DNA from: Dehalococcoidia bacterium | GTDB taxonomy: Bacteria > Chloroflexota > Dehalococcoidia > GIF9 > AB-539-J10 | NCBI GenBank assembly: GCA_030603485.1 | Contig: JAUVXS010000053.1 | Span: forward strand, 1-10,805 | Length of the DNA: 10,805 nucleotides | Reading direction: 5' to 3' | Shown here: positions 1 to 5,573 of the stretch, in pieces | Layout: every line of letters begins with the position of its first letter | Numbering within the stretch: the stretch's first letter is position 1 | Made by a program: the position numbers and the translations under genes | The notes under the pieces: model-generated | Seen by the model: the letters and a program-made list of their open reading frames with translations, nothing else | Database searches by the model: none | What the model was told of the DNA's origin: nothing

Positions 1-259
1 CGGAGACGTAGGCACACGTCCAGTTACCGCACTCCACGTTGTCAAATAAGGCAGTAACATTAGTACCGGTAAGAGGCGCCGCTGTTGCTCCAGGTCCGGT
101 TAGAGTATAGCGCACGTTTCCTTCCCAGGGAGCGTCACAAAGGGTAGCTTTAACCTCGATTTCCCCAATGCACGGTCCACCGTCACAGCCCGGAACCGTC
201 GCAATCAAGACAATTGCAGTAACTACAACTGAACAAATAACTAAAAACCTTTTTCTCAT
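1..259 (-). CDS. Secreted lipoprotein, N-terminal part (3' end beyond window)
   Basis: The gene reads from an ATG at 257-259 toward the left edge and stays open for 86 codons, so only the N-terminus is present. An ideal Shine-Dalgarno AGGAGGT (264-270) lies about five bases upstream. The protein starts MRKRFLV, with basic residues, then a hydrophobic stretch to about residue 23, then VPGC with Cys25. This is a lipoprotein-type signal peptide with a slightly imperfect lipobox (Pro at -2). The mature part is Cys-rich (CDGGPC, then LCDAPWEGNV and YTLTGPGA) and looks like the start of an extracellular beta-sandwich domain. The function is unknown; an anchored cell-surface protein is the safe inference. 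Start and export signal are well supported, the product is not. Confidence 0.72.
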   Translation of the reverse strand, partial: MRKRFLVICSVVVTAIVLIATVPGCDGGPCIGEIEVKATLCDAPWEGNVRYTLTGPGATAAPLTGTNVTALFDNVECGNWTCAYVS

Positions 260-284
260 ATTTACCTCCTATCAGAATAGTGTA

Positions 285-341
285 GTTTTCGAAAACCACC
301 ATTTTACATTACATCACATCACCCCCCTCGCGCATGGTCAA
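285..341 (-). promoter_or_regulatory. Putative promoter and palindromic operator for the left-edge lipoprotein gene
   Basis: On the minus strand, TTGACC (336-341) is followed after 17 bases by TGTGAT (313-318), a moderate sigma70-like match. Between the expected start site (near 306) and the ribosome binding site lies a perfect 12-bp palindrome, GTTTTCGAAAAC, at 285-296. Its position in the leader suits a repressor site or a small RNA hairpin. The -10 box is weak, so confidence is limited. Confidence 0.35.
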
Positions 342-376
342 TCATTTTTTCGAGGTTTTTCCAGGAATTTCAACTG

Positions 377-490
377 CTAAGAATAACACCTGTAAATATG
401 AAAATAATACTTCTTCAAAAGAAAGTCAATACCTCTTAACACGAAAATAACGCCAATCCCAACGGCAATAGGGACACTAGAACCACCCAT
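377..490 (-). pseudogene. Small hydrophobic ORF or membrane-protein remnant
   Basis: A 37-codon minus-strand frame runs from ATG (488-490) to TAG (377-379). It reads MGGSSVPIAVGIGVIFVLRG and then a basic tail (DFLLKKYYFHIYRCYS), i.e. one plausible membrane helix followed by a positively charged end. The frame stays open and hydrophobic for about 14 more codons upstream (IVVIPIVISIA) but offers no ATG and no ribosome binding site. That pattern fits the 3' remnant of a small membrane protein better than an intact gene. A real microprotein is possible but unsupported. Confidence 0.25.
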
Positions 491-644
491 AGCAATAGAA
501 ATGACGATAGGGATAACAACTATAGTATCTAACTAGATGTGATATAGGAATCTGCTTATTTTGGTGAAGTTTGAGGACAACTTGAGGTTTTGTCATACGA
601 TATCGGCTACATCTAGTCACTCAACTATCATTTATGCTCGACAA

Positions 645-1136
645 TCATACTATGGACTTGTCCTTGCTAGAGAGATAATCCTCAAGCACCTTCCAGTTAT
701 TCTTGTATTGTAAGATGGAGTCCACTTTCGGGTGATAACGCCAGCGACCAAGCCCAGTCTTGAAGTATCGTTCAAAGTATCTGTAGACAACCTGTGATGG
801 AATGACGAAGACGTCTGGCAACTCTCCACTTCTGGCCTTTAAGTCAACAAAGGTAAAAAACAGGTCCACTTGATTCAGTTTGGCTGACCTTGCACCCACA
901 TCCCATTCATAATGGTCAGGATGTTTGTTTTCGCCTCTACCCCGAGTTCGTAATGCCCTGTACGATGTCTTTACCTGTAGGGAAAGTGTAGCTGCGCCAT
1001 CAGCAAGCCCAACCAATATATCTACGTGTGGTGCGTTGCCAAAGGTTACAGCAGCATGAAGACCCTGAACAGCTAACTGTGATGCTACAAAATATACACC
1101 GGCAGTACCAACAAGAATTCCTGACCGTTTTGCCAT
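645..1136 (-). CDS. PD-(D/E)XK nuclease-like protein, hypothetical
   Basis: This 163-residue protein has the layout of a small PD-(D/E)XK fold domain. An N-terminal helix (GVYFVASQLAVQG, about 13-25) is followed by a strand carrying Asp39 (APHVDILVG), and then by a strand with the variant active-site motif Q-x-K (LQVKTS, Gln54 and Lys56). A later strand pair reads FFTFVDLK and PDVFVIPSQVV. In relatives I recall, the helix begins G-E-Y; here the Glu is Val14, so nuclease activity is uncertain. Proteins of this type are sometimes mislabelled 'aspartate ammonia-lyase', which the sequence does not support. The start ATG has GGAG eight bases upstream. It lies 28 bases downstream of the 122-residue gene and is probably co-transcribed with it. 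Restriction-like or mobile-element nuclease roles are inference. Confidence 0.68.
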   Translation of the reverse strand: MAKRSGILVGTAGVYFVASQLAVQGLHAAVTFGNAPHVDILVGLADGAATLSLQVKTSYRALRTRGRGENKHPDHYEWDVGARSAKLNQVDLFFTFVDLKARSGELPDVFVIPSQVVYRYFERYFKTGLGRWRYHPKVDSILQYKNNWKVLEDYLSSKDKSIV

Positions 1137-1164
1137 CGTGTTTTCTCCAAATCCACCAACTTAG

Positions 1165-1533
1165 CTAGTCATTGGCTAACCGCTTGAAATCACAGTCTAT
1201 GTAACCGCTACGCTTGAAAACAACTTCAATACAATTATAAGTACTCCGACCATAACTGCATTCTTTCAAAGATAGTTTATAGGCGGTTTCTAGATTATCC
1301 AGAGCTATATGAAACAACCATTCTACGATTGCTTTCTCACCCCAACCTTTACCCTTCATTTTATCCCAGTAATCCTTTATTGCCTTTTGGTCTTCCAAAT
1401 TGAAATAATGCCGCTCTTTGCGATGGTCAACTCCCGTGCTTTTGGCATCCTTGTCAATCCATTCGTGCAGTTTACCGAATCCATAACCAGTTCTCTTTCT
1501 ACTGATAGCACAGTGCTTCCTCATACTAGGCAT
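1165..1533 (-). CDS. Conserved-looking hypothetical protein, 122 residues
   Basis: The ATG at 1531-1533 is preceded by AGGGGGA at good spacing, supporting a real gene. The protein is soluble, basic, and rich in His and aromatic residues. Notable segments are HEWID (23-27), DHRKERHYF (36-44) and an amphipathic helix GEKAIVEWLFHIALDNLETA (65-84), then a Cys-containing tail (Cys92, Cys101, Cys114). Repeated His and acidic residues (His7, His23, His37, His42, His75) would suit a metal site, but no known motif is complete and I do not recognise the family with certainty. It is immediately upstream of, and co-directional with, the PD-(D/E)XK-like gene, so the two probably form a transcription unit. 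A partner of the nuclease-like protein is conceivable but unproven. Confidence 0.6.
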   Translation of the reverse strand: MPSMRKHCAISRKRTGYGFGKLHEWIDKDAKSTGVDHRKERHYFNLEDQKAIKDYWDKMKGKGWGEKAIVEWLFHIALDNLETAYKLSLKECSYGRSTYNCIEVVFKRSGYIDCDFKRLAND

Positions 1534-1629
1534 AGTATTCCCCCTATACTGATATTGATTCTAATTGGCACGGTTCTAGTCACCTACTAACCAGTGCAAC
1601 CTTAATAGGTTGTGATATATCGGTAACTG

Positions 1630-1851
1630 TTACATTTCGCGGACAGCTAATTCAAATTGCTGCTCATCCTCAGGTGAACTGACGAAAACAAGGCAATCAA
1701 CATTACCCACATTCTTAATCATAACTCCGTTATCTAGTTCAGTTACGGAAATCTCCAGTGTAACCTGTGGAGTACAAGAAAAGCCAAGTAGGACTAACCC
1801 TACCAGAAGGATTGCAAAGGTGATTAAGAAGACTAGCCTTTTCACTTCCAC
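1630..1851 (-). CDS. Small predicted lipoprotein, 73 residues
   Basis: The protein begins with MEVKR, then a long hydrophobic helix (about residues 6-24), then GFSC with Cys26 and TPQ. This is a lipoprotein-like signal peptide, though Phe at -2 is not the usual small residue. The short mature part (VTLEISVTELDNG, then MIKNVGNVDCLVFV) looks like a beta-rich fragment, about 47 residues, too short for a typical substrate-binding protein. The start codon is GTG at 1849-1851; another GTG two codons later is equally possible. No Shine-Dalgarno is visible. A TATACT box at 1866-1871 would place transcription almost at the start codon, so the message may be nearly leaderless. It is 96 bases upstream of the 122-residue gene on the same strand. 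Function unknown; a decayed larger gene is possible. Confidence 0.5.
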   Translation of the reverse strand: MEVKRLVFLITFAILLVGLVLLGFSCTPQVTLEISVTELDNGVMIKNVGNVDCLVFVSSPEDEQQFELAVREM

Positions 1852-1929
1852 TTAGTCTCAATAGAAGTATATCATATAGAAATAAACGGAAACCATCGAT
1901 ACCCACCACTACACGACATGTTTGCAGAA

Positions 1930-1968
1930 GTTTTGCTCGCTCCGCTCGCAAAACGCGAGTTTTGTTCG
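1930..1968. repeat. GTTTTG direct and inverted repeat cluster
   Basis: Two direct copies of GTTTTG(C/T)TCG occur at 1930-1939 and 1959-1968, 29 bases apart. An inverted copy, CTCGCAAAAC, lies between them at 1945-1954. The inverted copy can pair with either outer copy, or form a small hairpin through CTCGC (1945-1949) and GCGAG (1955-1959). The cluster sits about 160 bases upstream of the excisionase/integrase promoter. It could be accessory protein-binding sites for recombination, but no att core is identifiable and this role is inference. Confidence 0.4.
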
Positions 1969-2095
1969 AGGCACCAGAGCAAGACAAAATGAGGAAATGG
2001 GTTGGGCGTCTTATGCTTTATTGAGGATTGCAGGCCACATCCATCTGATGATGTGTAATTCTACTAGCCTGAAAAGGTTACTGACAATTTTTGAC

Positions 2096-2124
2096 TTGAC
2101 AAGAGTGCCCTATCATGTTAAAAT
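2096..2124 (+). promoter_or_regulatory. Strong sigma70-type promoter for the excisionase/integrase operon
   Basis: A perfect -35 TTGACA (2096-2101), a 17-base spacer and a -10 TAAAAT (2119-2124) precede an alternating A/T stretch. Transcription would begin near 2131, giving a leader of about 42 bases to the ATG at 2173. No clear operator dyad overlaps the boxes. Confidence 0.7.
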
Positions 2125-2172
2125 ATATATATATTTATTGTTAAATTCCAGTACTATATAACAGGGTAAATA

Positions 2173-2379
2173 ATGGGAAGAAAACGAAGGAAAAATCCGG
2201 TCCGGTTATATTCAGTGGGGCAAATTAGCCAGCTATTTGGATTCCATGCAAACACCATAAGACTATGGATTCACCGCGATGGTCTTCGCCACTATCGGAA
2301 AGGACGTGGCCCTGGTGGCACAATCTATATTAGAGAAGATGACCTTAAGGATTTTCTAGCCAAATTCTATGAGCCTTAA
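2173..2379 (+). CDS. Excisionase-type small HTH DNA-binding protein
   Basis: This 68-residue basic protein carries a MerR/excisionase-like winged helix-turn-helix. RLYSVGQISQLFGFHANTIR (about 11-30) forms the helix-turn-helix, RLWIHRDGL leads into the wing, and RGPGGTIYIREDDLKDFL (about 44-61) is the usual wing and terminal helix of this fold. The N-terminus (MGRKRRKNP) is highly basic. AGGG lies upstream of the ATG in the leader of a strong promoter. It is 22 bases upstream of the tyrosine recombinase and in the same operon, which suggests a recombination directionality factor. Small HTH proteins of this class can also act simply as transcriptional regulators, so the excisionase role is inferred from context. 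Confidence 0.8.
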   Translation: MGRKRRKNPVRLYSVGQISQLFGFHANTIRLWIHRDGLRHYRKGRGPGGTIYIREDDLKDFLAKFYEP

Positions 2380-2401
2380 ATATGAACGGGGGTAGAAGAG
2401 A

Positions 2402-3658
2402 TTGAAAACCAGAAAAGATTTTGAATTAGACCAAGCACCACCACGTACCATCAAGGACATCATAGTTGAGGAACTCAGCTATGCTGAACTTGGTAGCAAA
2501 ACTAGCAATCCATTGCAGTTTCAAAGCCTAGACGACCTCATGCAGGCAGTATTCGCCCGCATTGAGCAACAGGCTCTAGCGACATATCACAGCAACGAAA
2601 TCTGGGCGCTCAGGCAGTGGGTGCTTGGAAACATCTTAAAAGATGAAATAGTCAATGAGGCAACAGTTAAAATTGCCGATGGGATAATTGACCCTGTCCG
2701 TTCATGGCAGGAGCAACAGCCGTTTGACCCCATTGAGTATTTCAACCAGCAGCTAGTCAGGAAATCGCCCTCAACACAGAAGGCATACTTGCTAACAGCC
2801 ACAAGGTTTGTTGGCATGATTGGTAGGAAGAAATACTATGACGATGAGGACGTTTTGAAATACGTCAGGTGGATGGACAAGCACTATGACGACAATAACA
2901 GCTACGCTCAGGAATGTATTAAGCTAGCTCAATTCCTCAGGCGATTGCCTAATGCAGATAGACACAGACAGTTGCCAATCGACATTCCGAAAGTGCCAAA
3001 AAAGAAGAAATACGTTCATGCCTTCTCACTTGACGAACTCGAAACATTGTGTTGGGCATCAGTAATTTGTAACATTCCTTACAACATGACGTTGAGACTG
3101 ATAGCCAGCACCATATACGGAAGGCGATGTCAAGAGCTAACCGATTTCAAAGTCAATATATCGAAAAATGGGGAAAGCTCAACTATTCTATTCCCAGTGA
3201 AAAAAGGTGGTGAGGAAGTTGCTCACCCATTGCCAGATTCACTCATTCCTTTGTTTCGTCCACCAGTAGAAGCCATATCAAGGGCAGGGCTTCAAAAATG
3301 GCTAAGGCAAGTGTGTGATGAGATAGGAATTACATTGCCGTACAAAGGCGGTTATCATTCTATCAGGAGAAGGGTAGCTACAATAGTAAAGCACGCCATT
3401 AAATCTGACATTGACACTCACAAGTTCATGCGTTGGGCTGAGCCTAGGGAGTTGAGCATACTTGCTCAATACGACCAGACAAGATATGAAGACGTGGACA
3501 AGCTAGTATTATCTGTCCACCCTATCGTTAAAATATGGGAAGAAATCATGCCGTATTTGCTTGACCTCAATAGAAGTTATAAGCTATTTTATCATAATGC
3601 ATATTATGCTCATCAATGCGAAGACAAGGGGTCCTTGGTGGAGACCAACAGGACTTGA
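2402..3658 (+). CDS. Tyrosine recombinase/integrase
   Basis: This 418-residue protein would catalyse site-specific strand exchange. An extended N-terminal region (about 1-110) precedes a SAM-like core-binding domain (about 111-185) and the catalytic domain. Catalytic candidates are Arg242 in YGRRCQEL, Lys267/268, His319 and Arg322 in HSIRR, Trp345 in FMRWAEP, and Tyr357 in LAQYDQT. The Trp-to-Tyr spacing is slightly long, so Tyr362 is an alternative. The start is TTG at 2402, behind a G-rich segment (GGGGGTAGAAGAGA); no in-frame ATG is better. The last 20 or so residues (from about 399) are out-of-frame readings of the next gene's beginning and lack integrase character. This suggests the original 3' end was lost or rearranged at that junction, though the catalytic residues lie upstream of it. 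No flanking att repeats are evident. Confidence 0.85.
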   Translation: MKTRKDFELDQAPPRTIKDIIVEELSYAELGSKTSNPLQFQSLDDLMQAVFARIEQQALATYHSNEIWALRQWVLGNILKDEIVNEATVKIADGIIDPVRSWQEQQPFDPIEYFNQQLVRKSPSTQKAYLLTATRFVGMIGRKKYYDDEDVLKYVRWMDKHYDDNNSYAQECIKLAQFLRRLPNADRHRQLPIDIPKVPKKKKYVHAFSLDELETLCWASVICNIPYNMTLRLIASTIYGRRCQELTDFKVNISKNGESSTILFPVKKGGEEVAHPLPDSLIPLFRPPVEAISRAGLQKWLRQVCDEIGITLPYKGGYHSIRRRVATIVKHAIKSDIDTHKFMRWAEPRELSILAQYDQTRYEDVDKLVLSVHPIVKIWEEIMPYLLDLNRSYKLFYHNAYYAHQCEDKGSLVETNRT

Positions 3659-4820
3659 ATATGTGGCTGAAGCTCTTACTGAGGCGGGCTATAGAGTGCA
3701 TTTACTAGATCTTACCGTGGAAGAAGAACCCCAACATGCTGTGAAGAAGTGGATTACCAGTAACCATTATGACGCGGTAGGAATCAGCATTTTCAATACT
3801 CAATGGGATACAGAGCGAGACTGTGTAGACTTCTTTCTGCCCGAAATCAGAAACATGATTTCCGATATCAAGAAGATGACGAAGATACCGGTAATACTGG
3901 GCGGCTATGGTTTTAGCATGCAACCAGAAGATATCCTGGAATACGTTGGTGGTGACTTTGGGGTTGCAGGCTGTGGAACACGAGCTTTACCAGACTTATT
4001 GGAAAGGATAGGGGGAAATTCCATTGAAACGGGAACGGTTGTCAGGGAGCAACGTGGGAAATACCTTGATATGGAATTCAAACGAAATACCGTAAACAGT
4101 GACAGGTACCCTGAGGATGAAACAGTCTATGTTGGCGCGCACGATGGGTGCATCAGTAATTGCTATCATTGTCCGTTCGGCAGCAACAAAATGAGATTAA
4201 GAGATCCTTCCAAGGTGATAGCGGAGGTCCAGAATTTGATGGTTCAAGGTACTAAAAGGATTAGGTTTGTGAGTGATATGATAAATGTTCCAGTGGCATA
4301 TGCTGAGAGCCTATGCCAGGGATTAACAAAGCTCCCAATAGAATGGTCCACAGATGTACACCCCATCAAGAAATATCTACCAGTGGAGCTGGTCGATTCA
4401 ATGAAGCAGTCTGGAATGTTTAGCGTTAACATTGGCTCCAGAATCATCGGGTCGGATAGAATGTGTAGAGTTTATAGGCAAGAATTTGATACCAGAGATA
4501 TCGAATACGCCACCAAGATATTCAAGGAAAGGGAAATCGAGACCGCTTGGTTTATCGGATTTGGTGCGCCCGGTGAATGCCAGCAAACAATAGATGATAC
4601 TTTCGCCTTGATTGACAAGGTAAGACCAGACAAAGCTTCGATCATAACCAAAGCCAGAATTTACCGATATACAGAACTTTTCAACATTGCTCAGAACGAA
4701 GGCCTAGTATCGCCAGATGACAAGCTCCTTGAGCCTGTGTATTACCCCTTTGAAAATGAACTAAGAGATTACATATGGGAAGAAGCGAACAATAGAGAGA
4801 ACTGTACTGTGTACTATTGA
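3597..4820 (+). CDS. B12-binding-like radical SAM protein
   Basis: From ATG 3597 the protein is 407 residues long. Residues 1-140 look like the Rossmann-type cobalamin-binding domain found in many radical SAM enzymes (MHIMLINAKTRG, LLDLTVEEEP, ILGGYGFSMQPEDIL, GGDFGVAGCGTRALPDLL), but the cobalamin-ligand motif DxHxxG is absent, so B12 may bind base-off or not at all. The radical SAM 4Fe-4S motif is CISNCYHC (Cys185, Cys189, Cys192), followed by a partial TIM barrel (e.g. RIRFVSD, ETAWFIGFGAPGE). The substrate is unknown; methyl transfer or a related radical modification is typical of the class. The frame extends upstream to TTG 3561, but homology-like sequence starts at MHIM, so 3597 or ATG 3606 is preferred; neither has a good Shine-Dalgarno. 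The gene overlaps the integrase frame by about 60 bases, an odd arrangement. Confidence 0.82.
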   Translation: MHIMLINAKTRGPWWRPTGLEYVAEALTEAGYRVHLLDLTVEEEPQHAVKKWITSNHYDAVGISIFNTQWDTERDCVDFFLPEIRNMISDIKKMTKIPVILGGYGFSMQPEDILEYVGGDFGVAGCGTRALPDLLERIGGNSIETGTVVREQRGKYLDMEFKRNTVNSDRYPEDETVYVGAHDGCISNCYHCPFGSNKMRLRDPSKVIAEVQNLMVQGTKRIRFVSDMINVPVAYAESLCQGLTKLPIEWSTDVHPIKKYLPVELVDSMKQSGMFSVNIGSRIIGSDRMCRVYRQEFDTRDIEYATKIFKEREIETAWFIGFGAPGECQQTIDDTFALIDKVRPDKASIITKARIYRYTELFNIAQNEGLVSPDDKLLEPVYYPFENELRDYIWEEANNRENCTVYY

Positions 4821-4927
4821 CTAGCCATGAGCGGAGATAGAAATTCGACAACAACTGTGATCCACCTGACTTCCATTCCACTGTCGCTTCATGAATGAAT
4901 TCTCAGACCAGATCTGAAAACTAATGG

Positions 4928-4949
4928 ACTGGTGACAACAGTACTTTTT
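4928..4949 (+). terminator. Weak candidate terminator after the radical SAM gene
   Basis: A short ACTG/CAGT stem (4928-4931 with 4939-4942, loop of seven) is followed by a run of five T (4945-4949). The stem is only four base pairs, so termination would be weak. I see no better hairpin in the gap 4821-5003. Confidence 0.22.
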
Positions 4950-5003
4950 ATCTCCTACAAGTAGTCAATCACACAACCCGCCCGATTGTTGCCATGTGAA
5001 TTG

Positions 5004-5351
5004 TCATTCGTATTCTCTCGGGACAGCGCAGATTATAAGCAGGTCCTGGTTCTCAGAAGAGTTCTTGAATTGATGTTTCTCTCCAGGTAAGATTAGGGCG
5101 AAATTACCTTCTCTTAACTCATGTTCCCGATCTTCAGCGACCAAAATTCCTTCGCCATTTATCACATAATTCATGTGTTCAAATTCATGCTGGTGAAATG
5201 GGGTATGCCCCCCTGGCTCAATGGTAAATACGCGAAATGAGAATGTCGGGACTCCATCTTTTCTGGATAAAGGAATCTGTTTATAGATACCTTTAGCGCC
5301 TTCCATTGCAGGAATAGTTTTTTCGACTTCATCCAACCTGATTACATGCAT
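5004..5351 (-). CDS. Single-domain cupin protein
   Basis: This 115-residue protein is one small metal-binding beta-barrel. Cupin motif 1 is GGHTPFHQHEFEHMNYVING, giving His53 and His55, with His59 where many cupins have Glu (Glu58 is adjacent). Motif 2 is PGEKHQFKN, giving His93 and Asn97, preceded by Gly82. The ATG at 5349-5351 is fixed by a textbook AAGGAGGT (5356-5363); a longer frame from TTG at 5375 would bury that site in coding sequence and is rejected. Proteins of this size are often isomerases, dioxygenases or sugar/auxin-type binders, and the substrate cannot be told from sequence. It lies downstream of and co-directional with a dehydrogenase but has its own promoter, so the two need not share a pathway. 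Confidence 0.85.
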   Translation of the reverse strand: MHVIRLDEVEKTIPAMEGAKGIYKQIPLSRKDGVPTFSFRVFTIEPGGHTPFHQHEFEHMNYVINGEGILVAEDREHELREGNFALILPGEKHQFKNSSENQDLLIICAVPREYE

Positions 5352-5392
5352 TAATACCTCCTTAAACGGATTCAAAGGGCCATCTGAAAATG

Positions 5393-5421
5393 ATTATACT
5401 AGCGATTCACTTAATCAACAA
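5393..5421 (-). promoter_or_regulatory. Promoter of the cupin gene
   Basis: On the minus strand, a perfect -10 TATAAT (5393-5398) lies 17 bases downstream of a partial -35 TTGTTG (5416-5421). The start site would be near 5386, giving a leader of about 35 bases that contains the Shine-Dalgarno. The weak -35 with a perfect -10 suggests dependence on an activator, or on release of a repressor at the overlapping dyad. Confidence 0.6.
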
Positions 5422-5430
5422 CGTGAATCG
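5403..5430. promoter_or_regulatory. 8-bp perfect dyad spanning the cupin promoter (candidate operator)
   Basis: CGATTCAC (5403-5410) and GTGAATCG (5423-5430) form perfect inverted arms separated by 12 bases. The spacer contains the -35 box, and one arm lies between -35 and -10. Arm centres are 20 bases apart, about two helical turns, as expected for a dimeric regulator binding one DNA face. The sequence does not tell which regulator. Confidence 0.5.
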
Positions 5431-5443
5431 TGGTGTGAAGGGT

Positions 5444-5479
5444 AACAATCTGGACTTTTGTTGTCGGTCCAACAATCTG
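5444..5479. repeat. AACAATCTG direct repeats and nested hairpin upstream of the cupin promoter
   Basis: AACAATCTG occurs at 5444-5452 and again at 5471-5479, 27 bases apart. Between and overlapping them, TTGTTG (5458-5463) pairs with CAACAA (5470-5475) around a six-base loop, and TGGAC (5451-5455) can pair with GTCCA (5467-5471). The block is 20-60 bases upstream of the cupin -35 box, a usual location for activator sites. It may be chance, but the density of repeats here is notable. Confidence 0.35.
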
Positions 5480-5573
5480 AATAAATGTGACATTTGGTTG
5501 TTTCCCTGTGATTCTTTTTGAGTCTCGCTTTTCTCACATATCTATGTGGTCCACCGCCGAATGGTGTTAACTT

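Larger units (their letters stand above)
260..644. other. Intergenic stretch between lipoprotein and nuclease-like gene
   Basis: These 385 bases hold no convincing full gene. The part next to the lipoprotein gene contains its Shine-Dalgarno, a 12-bp palindrome and a possible promoter. The middle contains a short hydrophobic minus-strand frame, annotated separately. From about 540 to 644, downstream of the nuclease-like gene, I see no strong hairpin with a T-run and no other feature. Confidence 0.5.
1852..2172. other. Divergent intergenic region upstream of the excisionase/integrase pair
   Basis: This 321-base stretch separates the minus-strand lipoprotein from the plus-strand recombination genes. 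It contains a possible minus-strand -10 box (1866-1871), a cluster of direct and inverted GTTTTG repeats (1930-1968), and a strong plus-strand promoter (2096-2124) followed by an A+T-rich leader. Short frames cross it, including a 24-codon one from ATG 1918, but none has a ribosome binding site or recognisable product. Confidence 0.5.

Noticed and set aside
645..1136. Annotation as aspartate ammonia-lyase
   Set aside because: The protein is far too short and lacks the fumarase/aspartase signature; its Asp39 and Q-x-K pattern fits a PD-(D/E)XK-like fold.
1309..1590. Hydrophobic plus-strand frame of 93 codons
   Set aside because: It lies opposite the 122-residue gene, lacks a ribosome binding site, and its hydrophobicity is the antisense reflection of a charged protein.
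1955..1980. GTTCGAGGCACCA resembling a tRNA T-loop/CCA end, hence a tRNA attachment site
   Set aside because: The flanking bases do not form the five-base-pair T stem, and no acceptor or anticodon arms can be built around it.
1918..2161. Short plus-strand frames of 24 and 79 codons before the excisionase gene
   Set aside because: No ribosome binding site and no recognisable product; the longer one runs through the strong promoter and its A/T-rich start region. Possible gene debris, but unsupported.
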